Assembly: GCA_021443125.1 (NCBI GenBank)
Contig: JABUUQ010000002.1
Span: 182,544 to 188,249, forward strand
Reading direction: 5' to 3'
DNA length: 5,706 nt
Source of the DNA: Bacteroidales bacterium
GTDB lineage: Bacteria > Bacteroidota > Bacteroidia > Bacteroidales > P3
Within the stretch, counting starts at the first letter, position 1; the number at the start of each line of letters is the position of its first letter. The notes under the pieces were generated by a model that saw only the letters and a program-made list of their open reading frames with translations, had not been told where the DNA came from and made no database searches. Of the stretch, positions 1 through 4,663 are shown in pieces. A program made the position numbers and the translations under genes.

Positions 1-83
1 TCTGTAAAAACGTCGCCATCCCATTGTGCCATAGCAAGAAAGCCAGAGAACAAGGCACTTAAAAATAAAAAATTCTTCTTCAT
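1..83 (-). CDS. Secreted protein behind a cobalamin riboswitch (N-terminus only)
   Basis: Only the first 27 codons are in the window; the gene continues past the left edge. The visible start is MKKNFLFLSALFSGFLAMAQ followed by WDGDVFT. This is a typical Sec signal peptide: a Lys-rich n-region, a hydrophobic core at about residues 5-17, and a probable signal peptidase I site after A-M-A. No lipobox Cys is seen, so the product is probably periplasmic or exported rather than a lipoprotein. The ATG at 81-83 is chosen because the signal peptide begins there and the riboswitch lies upstream on the same strand. By context (inference) the gene should be repressed by B12 and serve corrinoid uptake or B12-dependent metabolism. 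The visible part does not allow a family call. Confidence 0.75.
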   Translation of the reverse strand, partial: MKKNFLFLSALFSGFLAMAQWDGDVFT

Positions 84-243
84 TGTAGTATTTGGTATTA
101 TTTTATTATTTTTAGTTGAAAACATATTTGTTTTACCCATTATGAAAAAATGATACTATCTTCTGAAGAAGAATTACAACAAAAATATAACAAACAACAT
201 GTTCATTATCCTTTCCTCGAAGATAAGTAACAAATCTAAAAAA
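84..243 (-). promoter_or_regulatory. 5' leader between riboswitch aptamer and coding start
   Basis: About 160 bp separate the cobalamin aptamer from the start codon and should hold its expression platform. I see no GC-rich hairpin followed by a T-run, so control of translation or Rho-type control is more likely than intrinsic termination. A small palindrome (CTTCTGAAGAAG, 160-171) is present. A 10-codon reading frame (MNMLFVIFLL, 174-206, minus strand) follows an AAAGGA sequence, but nothing shows that it is translated. Confidence 0.4.
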
Positions 244-432
244 CATGGCAGGTCTTCTGGCTTACTCCTTTTTTGAGCACCTTCCCAAAAATGTGATTTT
301 CAGTGGCATACGCTCAAAAAATATGGAGATTACAGCAGCGGGACTGCACAGGATTCTCACCCGTTTCCCTATTAAAGTCACTGAAGATGCAATTTGGCAA
401 TAGGATTAAAATTCACTGCATCTTTCAGCAAC
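244..432 (-). promoter_or_regulatory. Cobalamin (B12) riboswitch
   Basis: Read on the minus strand, the conserved blocks of the cobalamin aptamer appear in order. They are a P2-type stem (GATGCA ... TGCATC), the core AATAGGGAAACGGGTGAGAA leading to CAGTCCCGCTGCTGTAATC (about 328-375), then TATGCCACTG and GGGAAGG, and finally the B12 box GCCAGAAGACCTGCC (247-261). This family binds adenosylcobalamin or related corrinoids and represses the downstream transporter or B12-related gene. The 5' boundary is approximate. It lies in the leader of the secreted-protein gene that runs off the left edge and has its own promoter just upstream. Confidence 0.93.
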
Positions 433-449
433 TAACCATATTTCAGTTG

Positions 450-479
450 CAAAAATACAACTATTTTCTAATACAACAA
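450..479 (-). promoter_or_regulatory. Bacteroidota-type promoter for the riboswitch transcript
   Basis: On the minus strand, TTG (479-477), 19 nt and TATTTTTG (457-450) match the Bacteroidota housekeeping promoter form TTTG-N19-21-TAnnTTTG. Transcription would start near 443-446, just ahead of the cobalamin aptamer. The site lies 18 bp past the stop codon of the MBL-fold gene, so the riboswitch gene can be transcribed independently of that operon. Confidence 0.7.
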
Positions 480-496
480 GTTTTTACGGATTTTTT

Positions 497-1156
497 TTAT
501 TTCATATCCCTTATTCTCAATTCGCAACTTTCTGACTCAAAAGCTTTTGCAAGCGAATCCATATCGGTGTCTGTGGTGTGATAAGGATAGAAAATTTTTG
601 GTTGCAACAGCCTTACAAAATGCAAAGCTTGTTCTATAGTCATGGTATATGGTTGATTTACAGCCAAGAACAACATATCGCAGTTTTCAAACTCTTGAAT
701 GTTTTCAATTGTCTCGGTATCGCCAGAGATGTAAGCCGTATCGTAGTCAAAATGAATAAAATAGCCGTTATCTCTGCCCTTTGGATGAAACTTATCTCTG
801 CCCTCGGTGGTGTTGTACGCCATAGTCGCCTGCACCGAAATATCTTCAAAAGCCCACACATCGCCATAGTTCAGCACCGTTCCATAACCCAAAATATCCT
901 TTACGGCTTGGTTGCAAATAACCCTTGTATCTTCCTTGGTTATGGCGTTAATTGCCTTAGTATCAAGGTGGTCGTAGTGTTCATGAGTTACCAGAATCAC
1001 ATCGGCTTTTGGCAAAGTGCTATAGTCGGCATATTCGCTCACAGGGTCCACATAGATTATTCTGCTTTCATAATCGAACATAAGGCTGCCATGACCTAAA
1101 AACATGATAGCCAAATTGTTACCATTCTTCAATTTTATTGTGTCGCACCTATTCAT
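497..1156 (-). CDS. MBL-fold metal-dependent hydrolase (UlaG-like)
   Basis: The 219-aa product is a single-domain metallo-beta-lactamase-fold protein. Visible hallmarks are an N-terminal LGHGS turn (residues 20-24), DP at 37-38, the metal-binding motif HEHYDH at 58-63, HPKG followed by NGY at 124-132, SGDT with the bridging Asp146, and a final His193 in YPYH. These fit the cytoplasmic UlaG/YtkL-like branch that hydrolyses phosphodiester, lactone or similar bonds; the substrate cannot be read from the sequence. There is no signal peptide. The start ATG overlaps the 3' end of the TPR lipoprotein gene by 8 nt, which indicates translational coupling in one operon. The family call is secure and the substrate is unknown. 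Confidence 0.9.
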   Translation of the reverse strand: MNRCDTIKLKNGNNLAIMFLGHGSLMFDYESRIIYVDPVSEYADYSTLPKADVILVTHEHYDHLDTKAINAITKEDTRVICNQAVKDILGYGTVLNYGDVWAFEDISVQATMAYNTTEGRDKFHPKGRDNGYFIHFDYDTAYISGDTETIENIQEFENCDMLFLAVNQPYTMTIEQALHFVRLLQPKIFYPYHTTDTDMDSLAKAFESESCELRIRDMK

Positions 1157-1664
1157 GATTGAGAATTTGTATGGGATTTTGCATTGTGTCGAGCTCTATC
1201 ATCTTTTTTGCATCCTTAGCATGAGGGTTGTCGGGATAGCGTCGTATGTATTCGTTGAAAGCTTCTATGCTCATAGTGTGATTGTTACACACATCGTTCA
1301 GCACCACACCTTTGAAAAAATAGGCAGCACCAACATTTTTTCCATTAGGATACTCTTTGATTATTCTGTCCAAGCAATACAAGGCGGAGTCGCAATTTTT
1401 CATAGCCGAATAAACATTGTGCATCTGAAAAAGATAATACTCACACATTGTGTCTTCTGGATAGTCTTTTATGTAGTTGTCATAGAGCGTAATCAACTCA
1501 TTTGCATTGTCTTGCGAAAGCATTACAGGGTTGGAGTTTATCTGCTCTGCCTTGCTTGTTATAGCCTGCTGACGCTTCAGTTTTGCATTCTCTTGAGTCT
1601 GGCAAGAATTCAAAAACGCCACACTCAAAAGCATAAAACTCAACAATTTAACAATTTTTGTCAT
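1149..1664 (-). CDS. Small TPR-repeat lipoprotein
   Basis: The 171-aa product begins with a lipoprotein signal peptide: n-region MTKIVK, a hydrophobic stretch, and lipobox L-N-S-C with the acylated Cys at residue 21. The mature part is helical. Three segments (about residues 53-70, 72-105 and 111-145) have the tetratricopeptide pattern with recurrent Y-P turns (DYPED, EYPNGK, RYPDNP), as in BamD/CpoB-type envelope proteins. It probably acts as a protein-binding scaffold on the periplasmic side of a membrane; its partner is unknown. It is too short and lacks the features needed to be called BamD. It lies downstream of ruvX-def on the same strand and overlaps the hydrolase gene. No clear TAnnTTTG box lies directly upstream of its ATG; only an AT-rich stretch and the 42-bp repeats are found there. 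Confidence 0.82.
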   Translation of the reverse strand: MTKIVKLLSFMLLSVAFLNSCQTQENAKLKRQQAITSKAEQINSNPVMLSQDNANELITLYDNYIKDYPEDTMCEYYLFQMHNVYSAMKNCDSALYCLDRIIKEYPNGKNVGAAYFFKGVVLNDVCNNHTMSIEAFNEYIRRYPDNPHAKDAKKMIELDTMQNPIQILNHE

Positions 1665-1689
1665 ACCTATATATTATATATATGTGTTA

Positions 1690-1784
1690 TTTTCACTGCA
1701 TCGTTCAGTAACTTCGTTACTTTATTCGGCTACGCAGTGCATTTTTCACTGCATCGTTCAGTAACTTCGTTACTTTATTCGGCT
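1690..1784. repeat. Two direct copies of a 42-bp palindrome-containing intergenic repeat
   Basis: The sequences at 1690-1731 and 1743-1784 are identical over 42 bp, with a period of 53 bp. Each begins TTTTCACTGCATCGTTCAGT and contains the stem AGTAAC-TTC-GTTACT. The first copy is also closed by an outer stem, CACTGC (1694-1699) with GCAGTG (1734-1739). The pair fills much of the 193-bp gap between def and the TPR lipoprotein gene. Beyond it, CGCTTTCG (1787-1794) and CGAAAGCG (1835-1842) form an 8-bp inverted repeat. It may be a dispersed intergenic element of this genome or an mRNA processing or attenuation structure; no T-run marks it as a plain terminator. Confidence 0.8.
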
Positions 1785-1857
1785 GCCGCTTTCGGCTGTC
1801 GCACTCTATGCTGGCGAACTTTTCCACCCTGCATCGAAAGCGAGTAGAAAAAACTCT

Positions 1858-2406
1858 CTATTTCAGCATTTTGTAGTCGCCACGAACTTTTGAAGATGCA
1901 ATATCTGATAGTTTTTTCTTCAAAAATGCCTTGCGAAGATTGGAAATTCTATCCACAAACACTTTGCCTTGCAGATGGTCGAACTCATGCTGGAAAACCC
2001 TTGCACAAACGCCCGAAAGTTCCTTCTCCACTGTGTTGAAATTCTCGTCTAAATACCTCACTTTTATTGTCTTAGGACGCACAACATTTTCGTGAATACC
2101 TGGCAAAGACAAGCAACCTTCCTCAAAAGTCCATGTTTCATCGCTTTTCTCAAGAATTTCGGGATTGATGACAACACACTTAAAACCCTCTGCCTCAGGG
2201 TAGTTCTCCACAAAAGGCGTTGCGTCTATGACTATGAGAGATATCGGCAAATTCACCTGCGGAGCCGCCAAACCCACACCACTTGCACGATACATTGTTT
2301 CAAACATATTTGCTATAAGTTCTTGCAAATCAGGATAATTCTTGTCTATCTGCTTTGTTGGCACCCTCAAAACCGAATGCCCATAACCCACTATCGGTAA
2401 AATCAT
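1858..2406 (-). CDS. def: Peptide deformylase
   Basis: The product removes the formyl group from the N-terminal methionine of new proteins, using a metal ion (Fe2+ in most bacteria). All three signature motifs are intact in the 182-aa protein: GVGLAAPQ (residues 43-50), EGCLSLP (96-102) with metal ligand Cys98, and QHEFDH (139-144) with ligands His140 and His144 and catalytic Glu141. Length and motif spacing are normal for the bacterial enzyme. The start codon overlaps the ruvX stop in an ATGA arrangement, so translation is probably coupled. The extra C-terminal tail of about 30 residues is Lys-rich, which is common in Bacteroidota homologues. Confidence 0.97.
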   Translation of the reverse strand: MILPIVGYGHSVLRVPTKQIDKNYPDLQELIANMFETMYRASGVGLAAPQVNLPISLIVIDATPFVENYPEAEGFKCVVINPEILEKSDETWTFEEGCLSLPGIHENVVRPKTIKVRYLDENFNTVEKELSGVCARVFQHEFDHLQGKVFVDRISNLRKAFLKKKLSDIASSKVRGDYKMLK

Positions 2407-2852
2407 CGTTCTATTTTTATAATGTTATCTTGCCCAGCACCTTTTCTCATCTCCATAAAATCTTGCAGAATCAAAACGGCACTTACGCTGTCTATCAATG
2501 CTTTATCTTGTCTTTTCTGCTTTTTCAGACCACTTTTTGCAATGCTCTGCGACGCTATCTTCGATGTGTAGCGTTCATCAATCATAAATATCTCAACCTC
2601 AGGCAATAACCTTGCAAGATTCTCCACAAAAACCCTCACAGCTTTTGCCGATTGCGAAGGAGTGTTGTCCAACTGCTTTGGATTGCCCACAACAATCATA
2701 TCAACCTCTTCTTTTTCAAGGTATTGCTCCAAATAATTATAAACTTCGAGAGTGGAAACGGTGGTCAAATTATTGGCAATAATCTGCATAGTGTCGCTCA
2801 CAGCCAGCCCCACCCTTTTCTCACCATAATCAACAGCCAAAATGCGTCCCAT
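2403..2852 (-). CDS. ruvX: Holliday junction resolvase-like protein RuvX (YqgF)
   Basis: The 149-aa product is a member of the YqgF/RuvX family of RNase H-fold nucleases, linked to pre-16S rRNA 5'-end processing and proposed to resolve Holliday junctions. Diagnostic motifs are ILAVDYGEKRVGLAVSD (residues 4-20, catalytic Asp8), IVVGNP (53-58), IDERYTS (91-97, acidic Asp92/Glu93) and the C-terminal DSVSAVLIL (121-129, catalytic Asp121). The length is typical. It is the first gene of the minus-strand operon, has its own consensus promoter, and overlaps def by 4 nt. Confidence 0.96.
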   Translation of the reverse strand: MGRILAVDYGEKRVGLAVSDTMQIIANNLTTVSTLEVYNYLEQYLEKEEVDMIVVGNPKQLDNTPSQSAKAVRVFVENLARLLPEVEIFMIDERYTSKIASQSIAKSGLKKQKRQDKALIDSVSAVLILQDFMEMRKGAGQDNIIKIER

Positions 2853-2870
2853 AATCTAAAAAATATTTTG

Positions 2871-2902
2871 CAAAGTTATAAAAAACTGCAAAAAATTCCA
2901 AA
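2871..2902 (-). promoter_or_regulatory. Promoter of ruvX-def
   Basis: On the minus strand, TTTG (2902-2899), 20 nt and TAACTTTG (2878-2871) form an exact Bacteroidota promoter. The predicted start near 2865 leaves a leader of roughly 12 nt before the ruvX ATG. It probably serves ruvX and def, and possibly the lipoprotein and hydrolase genes further downstream. Confidence 0.75.
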
Positions 2903-2940
2903 TTTACCGCAAAAAAGATAGCCGACAACTATAAAATTCG

Positions 2941-2948
2941 TAATTTTG
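2941..2948 (+). promoter_or_regulatory. Promoter -7 element of the coiled-coil/membrane protein gene
   Basis: TAATTTTG followed by CC matches the TAnnTTTG element and lies about 47 bp before the ATG at 2995. No good TTTG is found 19-21 nt upstream, so the promoter is partial. It stands divergently, about 70 bp from the ruvX promoter core. Confidence 0.5.
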
Positions 2949-2994
2949 CCACCCAATACAAACCCATTTTGTGATACTCTAAAAATCAGTTGCT

Positions 2995-3963
2995 ATGATA
3001 GAAGACGATATATTAAATTTTTTCGTATTCTACAAGGGTGGAGACGAATGCCCTTATGAAGAATCCGAAAATAATGATTATGATTTGTGGTGGACTGTAG
3101 AATACTGTGTATATCTCTGTGCAGAAGAATATTTCGGCAAAGATGGGCGATATAGCCAAGATTTTCAGACAAATCCCGACGAAGCAATAATCAAAGCCGC
3201 CTTTGATGAGTATACAAATAATGGTGTTCGTGACAAGCCTAATGTTTATGATGATCCTTATCATTCGTTTGATAGATACATTAATTACTATACAAGTAAT
3301 CGCAAAAATCTTTCAGCAAGAATTGAACTTATAGCACCATATATTTTCTCCGACAAGCCAAGCGAACTCGTTCCATTCGAGGAAAAATTTCCTATACTAC
3401 CAGACTCTTGCAAGGCTGCCTTTTACGAAGATATTCAAGGTAAGAACACGATAGATGAGTGCTCAACATGGGTATTACAGGCGTTTATCAAAGGTGAAAA
3501 AATGTGGTATATCGAACATATAGTCAAAAAAAGTTTGTGGCTTTCTGGCATAGAAGAAAAGAGTTTTAACCCTATAGATATGGGGCAGGATAAATACAAA
3601 AATTTGCTTGAAAAGATTCTTAATGACCGTCGCAAGTTGGGCAAGTACATTACCCTTATGATCAATATAGATAAGGAAAGAGAAGAAAGAGAGGCAAAAG
3701 AACGCAAGGAAAGAGAGGAAAAGGCACGCAAGGAAAGAGAAGAAAGAGAGGCAAAGGAACGCAAGGAAAGAGAGGCAAGAGAAAGAGAACAGCAACGGAT
3801 AATACAACGGAAAAAGAATTGGAAAACATTTTGGAAAACAATAGGAATCATCTTAGGAATAGCTGGTTTTGTTTTCATAATTATGTATGGTGCCGAGATA
3901 GCAATAGGTATAGGCATTGCAATAGTAGGAGCAGCAGGAGCAATAAAAAGTGCAGGCAAATAG
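2995..3963 (+). CDS. Unknown protein with charged coiled coil and C-terminal membrane segments
   Basis: I do not recognise a family for this 322-aa product. Residues 1-220 are soluble, acidic and aromatic-rich (for example YDLWWTVEYCVYLC near 28-42), with no signal peptide. Residues about 226-270 form a continuous Arg/Lys/Glu coiled coil (KEREEREAKERKERE type), encoded by a 57-bp tandem duplication. Two hydrophobic stretches follow (about 281-299 and 299-318), the second Gly/Ala-rich. The layout suggests a cytoplasmic domain carried on a helical stalk and anchored in the inner membrane by its C-terminus. The ATG is the first in the frame after the -7 box; no Shine-Dalgarno is visible. The gene is divergent from ruvX and is the last protein gene before the CRISPR region, but nothing in its sequence ties it to CRISPR function. 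Confidence 0.8.
   Translation: MIEDDILNFFVFYKGGDECPYEESENNDYDLWWTVEYCVYLCAEEYFGKDGRYSQDFQTNPDEAIIKAAFDEYTNNGVRDKPNVYDDPYHSFDRYINYYTSNRKNLSARIELIAPYIFSDKPSELVPFEEKFPILPDSCKAAFYEDIQGKNTIDECSTWVLQAFIKGEKMWYIEHIVKKSLWLSGIEEKSFNPIDMGQDKYKNLLEKILNDRRKLGKYITLMINIDKEREEREAKERKEREEKARKEREEREAKERKEREAREREQQRIIQRKKNWKTFWKTIGIILGIAGFVFIIMYGAEIAIGIGIAIVGAAGAIKSAGK
3673..3786 (+). repeat. 57-bp tandem duplication inside the coiled-coil coding region
   Basis: Two copies (3673-3729 and 3730-3786) of a 57-bp unit are nearly identical over their first 46 bases and diverge near the end. The period is a multiple of three (19 codons), so the duplication lengthens the KEREEREAKERKERE coiled coil without breaking the frame. 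Such units can expand or contract by slippage or recombination. Confidence 0.85.
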
Positions 3964-4005
3964 TTTTCCACACCCCACTGGCAAGCAATACAAAATCTAA
4001 AAACA

Positions 4006-4030
4006 AAAGCACCTCAAAACAAGGTGCTTT
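4006..4030. terminator. Bidirectional intrinsic terminator
   Basis: A perfect 9-bp stem, AAAGCACCT (4006-4014) and AGGTGCTTT (4022-4030), encloses a 7-nt loop. On the minus strand it is followed by TTTTGTTTTTAG, a good U-tract, making it a strong stop for the candidate small RNA. On the plus strand the tail is GTTAATTTAA, weaker, but it can still serve the coiled-coil protein gene that ends 42 bp upstream. Confidence 0.75.
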
Positions 4031-4039
4031 GTTAATTTA

Positions 4040-4067
4040 ACCCCCACTGTTTCACAACAGTAGGGGT
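4040..4067 (-). other. 12-bp stem-loop better paired on the minus strand
   Basis: Arms 4040-4051 and 4056-4067 pair around a 4-nt loop. At one position (4045 with 4062) the plus-strand RNA would have a C-A mismatch, whereas the minus-strand RNA has a G-U wobble and so an unbroken stem. This favours a functional RNA on the minus strand, fitting the candidate small RNA. It is not followed by a T-run of its own. Confidence 0.6.
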
Positions 4068-4136
4068 ATGAAATCAAAATGTTTTGTGAAAAAAAAGTTA
4101 TTATTTTTATTGGTTACACAAAATCTATAACCATTG

Positions 4137-4168
4137 CAAAAATACAACATTATTCCAATCCCACCAAA
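4137..4168 (-). promoter_or_regulatory. Minus-strand promoter of the candidate small RNA
   Basis: TTTG (4168-4165), 20 nt and TATTTTTG (4144-4137) on the minus strand match the phylum's promoter form exactly. Transcription would begin near 4130-4133 and run away from the array. No minus-strand coding frame follows before the terminator at about 4000, which is why a non-coding RNA is proposed. Confidence 0.6.
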
Positions 4169-4194
4169 TTTTTTCATAAAAAAATTCTTTTTTA

Positions 4195-4241
4195 GTTGTG
4201 AATTGCTTAGAAATTCTTATCTTTGCACGGATAAAAACAAC
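4195..4241 (+). promoter_or_regulatory. Diverged CRISPR repeat acting as promoter of the acidic gene
   Basis: This 47-bp element has the same length as the array repeat and matches it without gaps at 32 of 47 positions. The first 15 bases (GTTGTGAATTGCTTA), the TAnCTTTGC box, CG at 34-35 and the terminal ACAAC are all kept. GTTG (4195-4198), 19 nt and TATCTTTG (4218-4225) give a promoter with the same spacing as in the repeats, pointing at the ATG at 4262. It lies 415 bp before the first true repeat. Read on the minus strand, its 5' part is a 15-nt perfect anti-repeat, so it could instead, or also, belong to a tracrRNA. Recent common origin with the array repeat is inferred from the shared length and ends. 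Confidence 0.75.
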
Positions 4242-4261
4242 AAAAAAAAATCTAAATCAAT

Positions 4262-4663
4262 ATGAACAACGAAGAAAACAATGAATTATCTTTATTTCAA
4301 GATGAACGAGAATTTGACGAGATTGAAGATATGGAAGAAGAGTCATTTGAAGACGAAGATGTGGATTATGAGCAAATACTGAAAGACATTGCGTTTGAGG
4401 TTCTCTTAGAAAATCCTGGAAGCGATCGCGATGACTGGGAACAGAAACTTATACACGAATGTGGCTCCGAGGTAGTTGACTGCTACGGCAATAATCCACA
4501 CGAGGTGTATTCCGAATTACATGATTTGTGGGAAAGCGAGTACTACGATCATAAAACTGGTCTGTTTATGGACTACCAAGAGTGGGCGTTGGCATTCGCG
4601 ACAGAACAAGCAACGAGTTTATACCACGAACTTGTGTACCTCAGAGAGAAATTAGATTTGTGA
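4262..4663 (+). CDS. Very acidic small protein encoded between a repeat-like promoter and the CRISPR array
   Basis: I recognise no family for this 133-aa product. It contains 41 Asp/Glu and only 7 Lys/Arg. Residues 1-40 are a low-complexity acidic segment (19 Asp/Glu, e.g. DEIEDMEEESFEDEDVDYE). Residues about 40-133 look like a folded helical domain with many aromatics, including W59, W90, W108 and the stretch ELHDLWESEYYD. There is no signal peptide or membrane segment. The ATG follows an A-rich leader without Shine-Dalgarno, 20 bp past the diverged repeat. The last Leu codon and the TGA stop lie inside the first CRISPR repeat (7-nt overlap with the array). Strong acidity resembles DNA-mimic or nucleic-acid-competing proteins, including some anti-CRISPRs, but this is resemblance only. 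It could also be an unrelated host or phage-derived gene. Confidence 0.8.
   Translation: MNNEENNELSLFQDEREFDEIEDMEEESFEDEDVDYEQILKDIAFEVLLENPGSDRDDWEQKLIHECGSEVVDCYGNNPHEVYSELHDLWESEYYDHKTGLFMDYQEWALAFATEQATSLYHELVYLREKLDL

Larger units (their letters stand above)
3998..4132 (-). ncRNA. Candidate small RNA, possible tracrRNA
   Basis: On the minus strand an RNA of about 130 nt is outlined by a consensus promoter (4137-4168), internal hairpins and a terminator with a U-rich tail. Near the 5' end is a possible hairpin, GGTTAT ... GTAACC (4112-4132). Then comes UUCACAA (within 4084-4094), which can pair with repeat bases 2-8 (UUGUGAA) and is flanked by an A/U stretch able to pair loosely with the AU-rich middle of the repeat. 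A 12-bp hairpin (4040-4067) and the terminator stem follow. Promoter, 5' anti-repeat, hairpins and terminator next to a type II array are what a tracrRNA shows. The anti-repeat is only partial, so the identification is tentative. Confidence 0.45.

Noticed and set aside
174..206. 10-codon upstream frame (MNMLFVIFLL) in the riboswitch leader
   Set aside because: An AAAGGA sequence precedes it, but the frame is too short to judge and nothing else supports translation.
1104..1847. A 247-aa open frame on the plus strand
   Set aside because: It lies antisense to the lipoprotein gene, the intergenic repeats and the start of the hydrolase gene, whose products show clear family motifs. Its translation has no recognisable domain.
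1843..1866. Resemblance of spacer 1 (4704-4733) to GTAGAAAAAACTCTC near the end of def
   Set aside because: The similarity needs gaps and rests on a run of A; it is not a credible self-target.
3435..3971. 178-aa and 110-aa minus-strand frames rich in Ser/Leu
   Set aside because: They are antisense images of the Lys/Arg/Glu coiled coil. The low-complexity pattern comes from the opposite strand of the purine-rich repeat.
4167..4186. 8-bp hairpin made only of A-T pairs followed by a T-run on the plus strand
   Set aside because: Without G-C pairs it is not a convincing terminator, and such structures are expected by chance in AT-rich DNA.
2855..4256. Recurrent ATCTAAA near several gene borders (2855, 3995, 4250)
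   Set aside because: It is a short AT-rich word with no constant distance to starts or stops and is best explained by composition.
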